The notes beneath the pieces are model-generated. The model worked only from the letters and a program-made list of their open reading frames with translations, was not told the DNA's origin and ran no database searches. Made by a program: the position numbers and the translations under genes. Below are positions 47,660-57,236 of a DNA stretch of 64,000 bases, one piece after another; position 1 is the stretch's first letter, and each line of letters opens with the position of its first letter. Origin of the DNA: Pseudozyma flocculosa PF-1 (Eukaryota > Basidiomycota > Ustilaginomycetes > Ustilaginales > Ustilaginaceae); the NCBI RefSeq assembly GCF_000417875.1, contig NW_006920896.1, forward strand, positions 185,103 through 249,102, in the 5' to 3' direction.

Positions 47660-48043
47660 CTAGAGGCTGATCCTAGCGTACCGCTTGTTGACGCCGACCT
47701 GGCATGTGCAGAAGGCGATGAGGCCGAGGTAGACGAGCGCCGCGACGTAGCACACGTTGCCGACGGCGCTGCCGTCCTCGGGATCCTCGGTCGAGCCCAT
47801 GAGCGCGGGCCAGTTGTGCGAAAAGCCCCACCCGAAAATCGACAGGATCACCGCTCCGAACACCGAGATCACCGTACAGCATGACGCTGCCCCACCCCGT
47901 CCAAGTTCAGATGTTAGATAGAAGGAGGAAGGAGGGTGGTGTTAGAGGTGATGAAAGGCAAGGCGAGGCACGACGAGGATGAGGGAGACAGAGGCGGGGT
48001 ACGTACCGAGGGGTGTCCCCACGACGGGTCGCATGGCCGACAT
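47660..48043 (-). CDS. V-type proton ATPase subunit f (small membrane subunit), 2 exons
   Basis: Exons 48043-48007 and 47886-47660 (120-base intron, phase 1) give 87 residues, close to the 85 of the yeast subunit f. The start reads MSAMRPVVGTPLG, then across the splice ASCCTVISVFGAVILSIFGW, the first membrane helix. A DPEDG loop matches the yeast protein, followed by a second membrane helix NVCYVAALVYLGLIAFCTCQ and a basic tail NKRYARISL. The subunit is part of the membrane Vo sector and is the fungal counterpart of ribonuclease kappa/RNASEK in animals. The second Met (48034) is where the yeast protein begins, so either ATG is possible. Confidence 0.88.
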
Positions 48044-48299
48044 CTTTGCAGCGGGCGCGTGTGGAAGTGGTGGGAGCCGATGGCGAGGGGCGGACGTTGA
48101 GAGGTTCTCGCGATGGTGTGTGCGAAGGCGGCGGCGAAGGTAGATGGATCGAAAGAGCAAGCCAGGTCGTGGTGGCGCACCAAAGTGGAGTGCCGACAGC
48201 GGCACAAGGGTCGACCCCCTCGGAAAGGGGGCCCCTGCGTTGTCGTTGTTGATGTTCTATAGAATATGTACGCAACATTTTCGGGGTTTGACATCAAAT

Positions 48300-48394
48300 G
48301 GGGGTTTAGCTCAGTTGGCAGAGCGTTCGCTTAGCATGGCCAATTGTGGTGTATGATCTGCGAAAGGTCGCGTGTTCGACTCATGCAGTCTCCA
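48300..48394 (+). tRNA. tRNA-Ala (AGC) with 22-base intron
   Basis: Acceptor GGGGGTT/AGTCTCC with G3-U70, anticodon AGC, T arm GCGTG-TTCGACT-CATGC. The intron at 48337-48358 lies one base after the anticodon. T4 and T5 runs downstream serve as Pol III terminators. Identical in sequence, intron included, to the minus-strand copy at 48720-48814. Confidence 0.95.
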
Positions 48395-48719
48395 TCCTCT
48401 TCTTTTGCGATTCTTTTTGGTGCTCGGCCGCCTCGCAGCGCATCCATCCTTTTCGCTGGCAATTTTCTCTCGTTTTTGACCGCCCGCTGGGTTCTCTCTG
48501 TACCCTTTCCCCTTTTCCCCCTCAGCGACTGCGTCGCTACACGACGTTCTCTGCACCTTCCATCTTGGTCTAATCATACGCGAGTCCATAGCTTGGCATG
48601 GCGAGCCCCTCGAGCAGGTGCCACCGTTCGTAGCCAGCAAAAAGTCAATGGCGCCTCCAGGCCAGGCCAGGCCGTTCGGGTCCGACCTGATGCCGCCAAA
48701 AAGACAAAAGAATTGAGGA
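48395..48719. other. Spacer between convergent tRNA-Ala genes (pair 2)
   Basis: No gene seen. It holds T-rich terminator segments for both tRNAs near its ends. Confidence 0.7.
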
Positions 48720-48814
48720 TGGAGACTGCATGAGTCGAACACGCGACCTTTCGCAGATCATACACCACAATTGGCCATGCTAAGCGAACGCTCTGCCAAC
48801 TGAGCTAAACCCCC
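48720..48814 (-). tRNA. tRNA-Ala (AGC) with 22-base intron
   Basis: Exact inverted copy of the gene at 48300-48394, including the intron and 28 bases of 5' flank (CAACATTTTCGGGG, TTGACATC). T4/T5 terminator runs follow on the minus strand. Confidence 0.95.
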
Positions 48815-48842
48815 ATTTGATGTCAAACCCCGAAAATGTTGC

Positions 48843-49588
48843 ATACAAGAAAGCATTCGTCTGAGAATGCTGACCCGGAAGACGACTCTTTGCCGCGCTG
48901 AGCCGAAGTTTCCTTTTCCTTCGCCACACGCTGGCGCGCCGGGCGTGGCGTCCCACCTCCATCGACCCCACCCATCGAGGCCCCTCGTCCCTGTCCGTCT
49001 CTGACCGCCGTTCCATCCCGCATCCTCTCGACTTCGACGGTCGCGTCTCCTTCCGAGTGATACAGTCCGCATCGCCTCTGAATCGACGACAACGAGCGGC
49101 ACCACTTGGCTGTGTGTGCCTCGACATCTCTGCCTCGACCACCTCGCGTCTGGGCCACGGGCTGCGTAGCCTGTCATCCCCGGCAGCTCATTGCTCCGAT
49201 AGACGACCTTCCCAGGTCAAGAAAAGGGCTTGTAGCGGGAGACGTTCCACCTCCCTCGCCCCCTGTCCACAGACGTACCGACTGCAACGCCGTCGCTCTA
49301 CACTCCGTCGAGACCGGCCGGCCCAGAAAACCCTCGAACACTAGTGTCAGCGCCACCACACCTTTCGACCGTCGACCGGCTGTGACGTTGACAGTCCTCT
49401 CGGCACCGCACCGCACATAGAGCTCGCCGCCCGCCGCGTCCGACCGCAGTCACATCGCCCGACCCTTCCGACGACCGCCAACCTGCCTACCTACTGCGTA
49501 GCTCCAGTCTACCGCTGACGCCCTACTGCCACTGCCTAATTGCCTAGCTCGCCACTCCGCCACTCCGCCACTCTGCCACTTTGCCATC
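48843..49588. other. Upstream region of RAT1
   Basis: Between tRNA pair 2 and RAT1. No gene is supported. CT/CG-rich, with the 8-base repeat at its 3' end described separately. Confidence 0.5.
49551..49588 (+). repeat. 8-base tandem repeat abutting the RAT1 start codon
   Basis: GCCACTCC repeats twice, then GCCACTCT and GCCACTTT, then GCCATC directly before the ATG. Each unit resembles the GCCAC core of a translation-start context. It lies in the presumed 5' leader. Confidence 0.8.
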
Positions 49589-52500
49589 ATGGGTGTTCCC
49601 GCCCTCTTCCGATGGCTCTCGTCCAAGTACCCCAAGATCATCAGCCCGGTGCAGGAGGAGCAGCCGCGCACGGTGCCCGGCGAGGATGGCACTGAGCAGG
49701 AGCTGCCCATCAACATGGCCGGCCCTAACCCCAACGGCGAAGAGTACGACTGCCTATATCTCGACATGAACGGCATCGTGCATCCATGTACGCGGCCCGA
49801 GGGGCGGCCGCCGCCCGAGACCGAGGAGGAGATGATGATCGAGGTGTTCAAGTACACGGAGCGGGTGGTCAACATGATCCGGCCGCGCAAGATGCTCATC
49901 ATGGCCATCGACGGCGTTGCGCCGCGAGCCAAGATGAACCAGCAGCGCTCGCGCCGTTTCCGCTCGGCGCGCGACGCCAAGGAGGCGATGCAGGACAAGG
50001 AGGCGGCGCTGGCCGAGTGGAAGGCCAAGGGCCTGCCCGTCACCGACGAGGCCATGCAGATCAAAAAGGCATGGGACTCGAACGCCATCACGCCCGGTAC
50101 GCCCTTTATGGACCTGCTGGCCGCCTCACTGCGCTACTGGGTCGCCCAGAAGCTCAACAGCGACCCGGGCTGGAAGAACCTGCAAGTCATCATCTCGGAC
50201 GCCAGCGTGCCCGGAGAGGGCGAGCACAAGATCATGGAGCACATCCGCCGGCAGCGCTGCCAGCCCTCGCACGACCCCAACACCAAGCACGTCATCTACG
50301 GCCTCGACGCCGACCTCATCATGCTCGCCCTCGCCACCCACGAGCCCCACTTCAAGGTGCTGCGCGAGGACGTATTCCAGGACGCCCAGAAGGACGTCTG
50401 CCGCATCTGCAACCAAAAGGGCCACTTTGCGCGCGACTGCAAGGGCGAGAAGCCCGAGCGCGACCCCAACGCGCCCGTCGAAAAGAAGCCGTTCGTCTTC
50501 CTCGACGTCTCGGTGCTGCGCGAGTACCTGGCCGTCGAGCTCAACTACTCGGACCTGCCCTTCGCCTTTGACCTCGAGCGCGCCATCGACGACTGGGTCT
50601 TCCTCATCTTTTTCGTCGGCAACGACTTCCTGCCGCACCTGCCGTCGCTCGAGCTGCGCGAAGGCGCCATCGACACGCTGCTCAAGATCTGGCGCAAGGC
50701 GCTGCCGCAGATGGGCGGCTACCTGACCAAGCACGGCTCTGTCGAGCTGGCGCACGCCCAGCTCATCCTCGCCGGCCTCGCCGAGGAGGAGGACGAGATC
50801 TTCCGCAAGCGCAAGGAGATCGAGGAGCGCCAGGACGCCAGCCGCAAGCGGCGCGAGGAGGACGACGCCCGCCGCAAGAACGGCGGAAAGGGCGGACGCG
50901 GCGGAGCTGGCGGCGGCTTCAAGCACGGCGACACCGAGTACGTCGAGGTCCAGGCCGCCAAAAAGGCCAAGAACGCCGCCGAGGCCGAGAAGCCGGCCTT
51001 TAACGGCATGTCCAAAGAGGAGGCGCAGCAGCTGGCCAACGCCGGCAACAAGTCGTACGACACGCGCAAGAAACTCGTCGTCCTCGGCGGCGACAACAAC
51101 GAGGTGGTCCGCAACCGCAACGCCACCAGGCAGGCCAACAGGGATGCCGCCGAGGCGCTGCGGGCCGAGCTGGCCGGTGGCGCCACCGCCGCCGAGCCGA
51201 CGAGCGACGAGCCGTCGGCCAAGAAGCGCAAGGTCGACGAGCAGGAGGCCGTCGCTGTCGCCGTCGAGGGCGAGCAGCCCGCCAACGGATCCGCGACGGC
51301 CGCCGATGACGTCGAGGGCACGCAGACCGAATCGCCGGCTGGCAAGAAGCGCAAGGCCGACGACGACGCACCCGCCGGCAACGGTCATGCTCCCGAGGCT
51401 GACGCGGGCAAGGGGGCCCAAACCGGAGCCGAAGCCAGTGCTGAAGCCGAAGCTGAAGCTGAAGCCGACGCCGACGCCGACGCCGACGCGGATGCCGACG
51501 CGGATGAGGAGGACGATCTCGGCGACGACGACGACGACGACAACGAGGACATCGACCCCGTCAGCACGACGTCGAAGAAGCTGCAGGTCAACGCCGACGG
51601 CACCGTCACCTACGAGGACTCGGTCAAGCTGTGGGAGCCCGGCTACCGCGAGCGGTACTACAAGGACAAGTTCCACATCAGCCTCGACGATGTCGAGACG
51701 CGGCGCGACATTGTCAAGTCGTACACCGAGGGCCTCTGCTGGGTGCTGGCCTACTACTACCAGGGCGTGCCGTCGTGGCAGTGGTACTATCCCTACCACT
51801 TTTCGCCCTTCGCCGCCGACTTTACCGACCTGGACAAGCTCGACATCAAGTTTGAGCTCGGACAGCCGTTCAAGCCGTTTGAGCAGCTGATGGGCGTGCT
51901 GCCGGCCGCCTCGCGCGCCTCGATCCCGCACGCCTTCCGCCCGCTCATGACGGAGCAGGACTCGGAGATCATCGACTACTACCCCGAGGAGTTTGAGATC
52001 GACATGAATGGCAAAAAGATGGTGTGGCAGGGCGTGGCGCTGCTGCCGTTCATCGACGAGCGCCGGCTGCTGGCCGCGCTCAAGGACCGCTACCCGCACC
52101 TCAGCGAGGACGAGGTGCGCCGTAACGCCTTTGGGCACAATACATACTTTGTCAGCGAGGAGTCGAAGCTGTACGACTTTTTCTGCGCCCTCTACGCCAA
52201 GGGCGGCTCCACGGAGCCGGTGCAGCTCGACCCCAAGCTCTCGGGCGGCATCACGGGCACCATCCGGCCCGACCCGGTGTGCGTCCCTGGCTCGACGTTC
52301 AACTCGCCGCTGACCAGCCAGGACCTGCACGACATCCTCAACGATCGCTCGATTTCGGTGCTCTACGACTTTCCGCCGCAGACCAAGCCGCACCGCAGCG
52401 TGCTGCTCAAGGGCGCGCGCCCTCCCAAGCCTGTGCTGACCCACAGCGACATTGACTGGGTCAAGCGAGGCGGGCCGAACCAGCGCGGCCGCGGACGAGG

Positions 52501-53404
52501 CCGAGGCGGAGGACCGGGCGGTCGAGGTGGCGGATCGGGCGGCCGCGGGCCTCCGCCTCATCTCGCAAACGGGCGAGACGGCGGTGCCTACGGAGGCGCC
52601 CCCGCCGACGGGTACGGCGGTTCTTCGATGCGCCTTGGCAACGGGCCGTCGCATGGAGCCGGAGCCGCAGGTGGAGGCTATGGCGGGTACGGAGGCTACG
52701 GTGGCGGCGGCGCAGCAGCGGGGGCCGGTGGTGGAGGCTACGGCGGCTATGGTGGAGGATACGGCGGCTACGGAGGACAGGGCTCTGGCGGTGGAGCGGC
52801 CTTTGGCAGCGGCGGCATCGGCGGTGGCTACGGTGGCTACGGCGGCTACGGCAGCGGAGGCGGAGGTGCGGCTGGCGGATACGGCGGCGGTGGGTACGGC
52901 GGCTATGGAGGCTACGGTCAGGCTGCTGCTGCGCCCGGCCCAGCGGCAGGAGGCTACGGCGGCTACGGTGCGGCGCAGGATCCTTACGTGAGTTTCCAGG
53001 CCTTTGACCTCGCCCCGGCTCTGCAGCCGATGAGCACTCCCGCTGACGACGACCCTTTCTCTGCTCTGCACGTTCCGACCTGGCCCCGACAGGCCGGCTA
53101 CGGTCAGTCTTATGGATCCCGTGGCGGGGGAGCGTACGGTCAGGGCGCCTACGGCGGCTACCCGCCTCCAGCCGCACCGGCTGCGCCCTATGGCGGGTAC
53201 GGCGGCGGCTACGGTGCAGCTCCGCCCACTGGCCCCGCGGCCGGCAGCTACGGCGGCTACGGCGGTGCCTACCCTGCCTATGGCGGTGCGCCCAGAGGTG
53301 GAGGACCGGCCCCGCGTGGTGGGCGAGGAGGTGGCGCGGCCGGCCGGGGCGCCGCACCCAGAGGCAACTACGGCGGCGGCGGAGCGTACGGCTCGTTTTA
53401 CTAA
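49589..53404 (+). CDS. RAT1: Nuclear 5'-3' exoribonuclease Rat1/Xrn2
   Basis: Rat1 degrades RNA from 5' monophosphate ends and drives Pol II termination and rRNA processing in the nucleus. The start [18 protein letters not shown] is the invariant family N-terminus. Catalytic-site motifs follow in order: [60 protein letters not shown] and [17 protein letters not shown] zinc knuckle ([14 protein letters not shown], from residue 270) is typical of Rat1 rather than Xrn1. A long low-complexity linker with NLS-like KKRK and an acidic Ala-Asp repeat follows, then the second conserved block ([20 protein letters not shown]). The C-terminus is an RGG and GYGG repeat tail. A 105-base segment at 52988-53092 is probably an in-frame intron, so the likely CDS is 49589-52987 plus 53093-53404 (1236 residues). 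Without splicing the frame stays open (1271). Confidence 0.95.
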   Translation: MGVPALFRWLSSKYPKIISPVQEEQPRTVPGEDGTEQELPINMAGPNPNGEEYDCLYLDMNGIVHPCTRPEGRPPPETEEEMMIEVFKYTERVVNMIRPRKMLIMAIDGVAPRAKMNQQRSRRFRSARDAKEAMQDKEAALAEWKAKGLPVTDEAMQIKKAWDSNAITPGTPFMDLLAASLRYWVAQKLNSDPGWKNLQVIISDASVPGEGEHKIMEHIRRQRCQPSHDPNTKHVIYGLDADLIMLALATHEPHFKVLREDVFQDAQKDVCRICNQKGHFARDCKGEKPERDPNAPVEKKPFVFLDVSVLREYLAVELNYSDLPFAFDLERAIDDWVFLIFFVGNDFLPHLPSLELREGAIDTLLKIWRKALPQMGGYLTKHGSVELAHAQLILAGLAEEEDEIFRKRKEIEERQDASRKRREEDDARRKNGGKGGRGGAGGGFKHGDTEYVEVQAAKKAKNAAEAEKPAFNGMSKEEAQQLANAGNKSYDTRKKLVVLGGDNNEVVRNRNATRQANRDAAEALRAELAGGATAAEPTSDEPSAKKRKVDEQEAVAVAVEGEQPANGSATAADDVEGTQTESPAGKKRKADDDAPAGNGHAPEADAGKGAQTGAEASAEAEAEAEADADADADADADADEEDDLGDDDDDDNEDIDPVSTTSKKLQVNADGTVTYEDSVKLWEPGYRERYYKDKFHISLDDVETRRDIVKSYTEGLCWVLAYYYQGVPSWQWYYPYHFSPFAADFTDLDKLDIKFELGQPFKPFEQLMGVLPAASRASIPHAFRPLMTEQDSEIIDYYPEEFEIDMNGKKMVWQGVALLPFIDERRLLAALKDRYPHLSEDEVRRNAFGHNTYFVSEESKLYDFFCALYAKGGSTEPVQLDPKLSGGITGTIRPDPVCVPGSTFNSPLTSQDLHDILNDRSISVLYDFPPQTKPHRSVLLKGARPPKPVLTHSDIDWVKRGGPNQRGRGRGRGGGPGGRGGGSGGRGPPPHLANGRDGGAYGGAPADGYGGSSMRLGNGPSHGAGAAGGGYGGYGGYGGGGAAAGAGGGGYGGYGGGYGGYGGQGSGGGAAFGSGGIGGGYGGYGGYGSGGGGAAGGYGGGGYGGYGGYGQAAAAPGPAAGGYGGYGAAQDPYVSFQAFDLAPALQPMSTPADDDPFSALHVPTWPRQAGYGQSYGSRGGGAYGQGAYGGYPPPAAPAAPYGGYGGGYGAAPPTGPAAGSYGGYGGAYPAYGGAPRGGGPAPRGGRGGGAAGRGAAPRGNYGGGGAYGSFY
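52988..53092 (+). other. Probable stop-free intron within RAT1
   Basis: Begins GTGAGTTTCC after GATCCTTAC and ends CCCGACAG, with a GCTGAC branch-like site near 53041-53046. The length is 105, a multiple of three, with no stop, so retention would add 35 residues. Its translation (starting [12 protein letters not shown]) has no Gly-Tyr-Gly character, unlike the repeat tail on both sides. Confidence 0.75.
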
Positions 53405-53867
53405 GTATCCTTGCGGGCGGCCCGACTCTGGCCGACCCTCGCCATCTCCCTACATCACGACGCCTTCTGGAATGTAATGATAAGGAACGATTCGATGCGG
53501 TGCCATCTCGGGCAGCGAGAGCTCGTGTGTGAGTCGAGGAGGTCGGCGGGTGTGTGCGTGTCTACCCGCCCGCCCTCTTCCGGCCGACAAAGATGCGGAC
53601 CGCTCGAGCCCGGAGCTGGCCTGGCTCGCGCGGGCTGGGAATTTTCGTGCTGTGCGCAAGTGGCCGCCGGCGCTTTCTTCTGGTAACCACCATCACGTCG
53701 CCATTCCTAGCCATCGCAGCCGCTGCACCGCCATCGTCCTTCCATCGCGCCGCGCGCCGAACGCCGAACTGCAATCCACTTCTCGCACATCTTCTCAAGA
53801 CCCCCCGAACGCCTCGCGCATCACTCGACTCGGCCCGACGCAGACCTCACCTGCAGCGCCGCTCGCC
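53405..53867. other. Intergenic region between RAT1 and mS34 genes
   Basis: Tandem + strand genes separated by 463 bases. No gene is seen. The last 150 bases are C-rich leader-like sequence. Confidence 0.6.
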
Positions 53868-54559
53868 ATGTTGCGCCGCACGCTGACCCTGCTCAAGCAG
53901 GCCTCTGGCGTCGCCTCGTCGTCGTCCTCGACCTCGACCACGCGCGCCCTCAGCACCGCCTCTGTCCCCAAGGTGTCTCCACCGTCGTCGACGTACAACG
54001 AGATGCTGAGCACATTGACGTCGCACATCTCGCCCGACTCGCTCCCGTCTCTCGTGGCACGGCAGAAGGCGCCGCACAAGAACCTGTACCAGCACCTCTC
54101 GACGCTACCCAACAACGGAGTCGGCTTCCGCGTCCGGCAGCGAAGGTGGATGGCCAAGGGCCTCGACATCCCCGCAAAGCAGGACCTGCGGGAACACTGG
54201 CTCGCCGAGACGCAGCAGGGAAAGGCGATCCAGGAGGCCCTGCCGAAAAAGGTGCCCGTCGGCACGCAAAAGGAGAGCGGACACCTCTGCTACTGGCAGG
54301 TCACGGGGGTCAGGTTGAAGGACGGAGGCCGCCAGGGAAAGGCGTGGGGGAGGCTCTACTGGAGAGGTGAGTCTGCCGTGATGTTGGCCGCGCGGCGTTG
54401 GAGCCAGCTGAGCCGCAGGAGGACGGCAACATGGCTGACGAGCTCCGCATCGTCTTCTTCTCCCCCCCTCGCATCGTCGCAACAGGCAAGCTGGTGACAA
54501 AGGGACGCCCCCAGGAGATCCGCGGCGGGCTCAAGTACTGCTGGGACTCGGCGTGCTAG
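53868..54559 (+). CDS. Mitochondrial small-subunit ribosomal protein mS34, 2 exons
   Basis: Exons 53868-54366 and 54486-54559 (119-base intron, phase 1) give 190 residues. The N-terminus MLRRTLTLLKQASGVASSSS is an import presequence. The MRP-S34 family core follows: LSTLPNNGVGFRVRQRRW (animal proteins have LPLNGVGRLVTRKMW), HLCYWQVTGVRLKDGG, and GKAWGRLYWRGK spanning the splice, where animal proteins have GKAWGILTFKGK. It ends KYCWDSAC. The protein belongs to the mitoribosome small subunit. Without splicing the frame would end at an unrelated tail, so the intron is needed for the conserved GK and the C-terminus. Confidence 0.88.
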
Positions 54560-55256
54560 ACGGATCAGAACCTTTGCCTCGGCCATCGCTTCCAGACTCT
54601 TGCAACAAGACGAGCGTCGCCCCTCTTCACTTAGGCTAGAGTCACACCTGCAAGTCCGGTAGTCGAAAAGCAACGACATGGGTTCCTCAGAGCGTCGATC
54701 CGTTATGCTCCGGGAATGACTGGTGGCTTCGATGAGAAGACCATGGCAGCCATCCTCTCGGCCAGAGGCAGCGGGTCCATGCTCCCATCCTGACCAGGCA
54801 AACACCTCATCTCGTCACGCTCGCGGCGTCGTAGGCACGGGCATGGGTACGGTCAGCGAGAGTCGTGGATGGGCACCGACTGGCACGGACAGGCAACAGC
54901 ATGGATGGGGCACAGGCGCGGGCGTGTCAGGCGCGGGCGGGTCAGGCACAGGCACAGGCACAGGCACGGACGCTGGGGACGTAGCCGCGTGCGCGGTCCG
55001 TCCCGATTGACGGGTGGCGTGACAGCTGGGCGTCGGGCGCCGGAGGGATGACGTGCGGCGTAGCCGGGATCTGGCCTGATGCAGGGCCGGACCGAGACGC
55101 GGGCGTGGGCGTAGCGCGCCTCCACCCGCGCGGCGCCGGTTCGGCCCGAAGCCGAGAAAAAAAATACGGGACGCGTCCCGAACGACGGCCGACGGCCGAC
55201 GAGCAGTTCTACTTTGGATCTATGGAGTGGTCCTCGACCCACGGCGGGGTGACGGT
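54560..55256. other. Convergent intergenic region
   Basis: 3' flanks of the mS34 gene (+) and the carboxypeptidase gene (-). It contains a GGCACA hexamer repeat near 54940-54975 and a perfect 14-base palindrome CGGGACGCGTCCCG at 55167-55180 just after an A8 run. No gene seen. Confidence 0.6.
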
Positions 55257-56988
55257 CTAGCTCCTCTGCTCGAGCAGCGCCTCGACGGCCGCGTCGCCCA
55301 CGACGAGCCGCTTCTGCGGGCCTTCGGGAAGCGCCTTCAGTCCGTTGTCGCTCTTGGTGAAGGGCTCCTTGCTCCCGAGGTTGTCGATGCGTCCCAGGAG
55401 GAACTCGAGCTGCCTGTATGCAACACTGGGAGTATACTGGGGGACCATATGGCCCGCGCCTGCTACTGTAATCACTGAAAGGCCTCGTTCGGTGCGATAA
55501 GTTCCCATGACACCAGCTCCGGCGAGGGTGGCGGTTTGAAGATCATCGTGGTACGGCACGAAAAATTCCTCGGTGACGGGTTTGCTGAGGCCCTGGGCGC
55601 CGTTCCAGGTCATGTTTTGCACCGAGAGCAGGGTGCCGTTGACGAGCAGGACGTAGTCGAGCATTCCGTGGGCGATGACGGTGCGGTTGCTGCGCTCAAT
55701 GACCGAGGGGAGCACGTCAAACGAGCTGTAGTGGCCCGCCTCGGCGTCCGAGTCGAGGCCGGACTTTGTCTTGAAGACGTTGTCCGACGAGCACTCCTCC
55801 CACTTGAAGTTGACGGGCGCGTTGATGGCGCGCTTGACGTCGTCGCGGTCAAAGTAGATGGTGGCGCCGTTGGGGAGGTAGCCAAACGAGCCGGGGAAGC
55901 CGAGCACGTCCCAAAGGAGCGGGCAGGTGGTGGCGATCTGGTAGATATCCCAGCATGGGTTGACGAGCATGACGGCGTCGATGATCTTGTTGAACGGGTC
56001 GCACTTGTCCGACTTCTTGGGCGGCTCCGGCAGCTTGCCCTTGGGCGGGTAGACGAGGTTCTCCTCGAGGTACGCCGTGAAGCCGCACTCCTTGTCCATC
56101 TGGCGCAGCTCCTCGACAAACGTGTCGTTGAGCCCAAACAGCGGCTTCCAGTACTCGAGGAACGCCATGGCCGGCACGTCGTTCATGATGGCGTCGGTGT
56201 TGATCGACGGGTCGTAGATCATGGTGCCCTCGACGTTGAAGAACTCCTTGTCCTCCTCGTCGAGCATCGCGCTCGCAATGTGCGGCACGTACATGCCCGC
56301 GTACGACTCTCCCGTGATGTAGATCTTCTTGTTCTGCAGCGAGAAGGTCTTGGCAAAGTTCTTGTAGAAACCCTTGAATTGCTCGGCCAGCTCGGCCTCG
56401 GAAGTGATGTTCGGGGTGCCCTGGCTGAAGCCGGTGCCGACGGGCTGCTCGACGAAGACGATGTTCGTCAGGTTCTGCCACGACCACGGGTTCGGCACGG
56501 CGTGCGGGCCCGCTCCGTATCTGCGGGGCGCATCGTGGGCGAAGGATTATGGTCGTCGACGGTCAGTGACACATGCGTGCGAATGCCATTCATTCGGAGT
56601 AGGACACCGTCGTGAGATAGTAGAACGTACTGCATGAGGAAGGGACCGTTCTCCTGGAGCATACCCTCGAGCGACGAGCAGCCAGGTCCGCCGTTGAGCC
56701 AGATGGTGATTTCGTCGGTGGCGGCGGGGTTGCTCGAGGGGAAGTACCAGAAGTACAGTTGACGCTCTTCATCCTTGTTCTCCGAGATGGGCATGAGACC
56801 GGCGTACGACTCGCCAATGTCAAAGGGGACTAGGGGGAGCTTGGCACCATCGACGGCGAACTCTGCACGGCGTCGAGATACGACGCGGTCGGACGACGAC
56901 AGGGGGCAATGGAACGGTCAGCATATCGGTGCTGCGGCGAGATTCGGGACGTATCGGACGAAGGCGCGGGCACGTCGCCGCTACGTCG

Positions 56989-57021
<33 letters not shown>

Positions 57022-57236
57022 GGACACGCACTCTTAGTCTTGCTGTTTAGGTGCTTTGCCTTGGTCTGGTGCGGGGCGCGGGAGACGAGGCGGTTGTGCT
57101 CGTGGTGCTCGAGGGCGCGTTCGCGGATGTCGCGGTATCGGTTGGCAAGAGAGGCCTTTCCGACGTGCTCGACGCCGCGGGCGCACGCGCCGAGCACGGC
57201 CGAAGCCAGCAGGAGGGTCGAGGCCAGCACCTTCAT
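55257..57236 (-). CDS. Serine carboxypeptidase (S10 family, CPY-like), 3 exons
   Basis: Exons 57236-57032, 56862-56631 and 56520-55257 give 566 residues. The introns are 169 bases (with a TG microsatellite) and 110 bases. A signal peptide MKVLASTLLLASAVLGACA is followed by a propeptide-like region. The S10 fold shows LYFWYFPS, the oxyanion-hole motif WLNGGPGCSSLEGM, ENGPFLMQ, NPWSWQNLTNIVFVEQPVG and the nucleophile elbow GESYAG with S218. The other triad residues are D434 in HGMLDYVLLVNG and H503 in AGAGHMVPQ. A second GESYAG string upstream near residue 86 (FDIGESYAGLM) is not in the catalytic context. Several NxS/T sites (NITS, NDT, NRT, NGT, NMT) fit a secreted or vacuolar glycoprotein that removes C-terminal residues at acid pH. 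Confidence 0.93.
56990..57018. repeat. (CA)n microsatellite in carboxypeptidase intron 1
   Basis: About 14 CA units on the plus strand, read as (TG)n in the pre-mRNA, starting 12 bases after the GTGCGT donor at 57031. Confidence 0.9.

Larger units (their letters stand above)
48272..48842. repeat. Perfect inverted repeat carrying tRNA-Ala pair 2
   Basis: The arms 48272-48394 and 48720-48842 are identical 123-base sequences in opposite orientation, each holding 28 bases of 5' flank plus a complete tRNA-Ala gene with intron. Similarity continues inward past the tRNA 3' ends with small gaps (TCCTC, TTCTTTTG, TCTTTTTGG). The unique centre is about 325 bases. Confidence 0.95.

Noticed and set aside
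50126..53071. Antisense open frame of 981 codons over RAT1
   Set aside because: Same GC third-position artefact. The translation is Val/Leu/Ala repeats without domains, while the sense strand carries every Rat1 motif.
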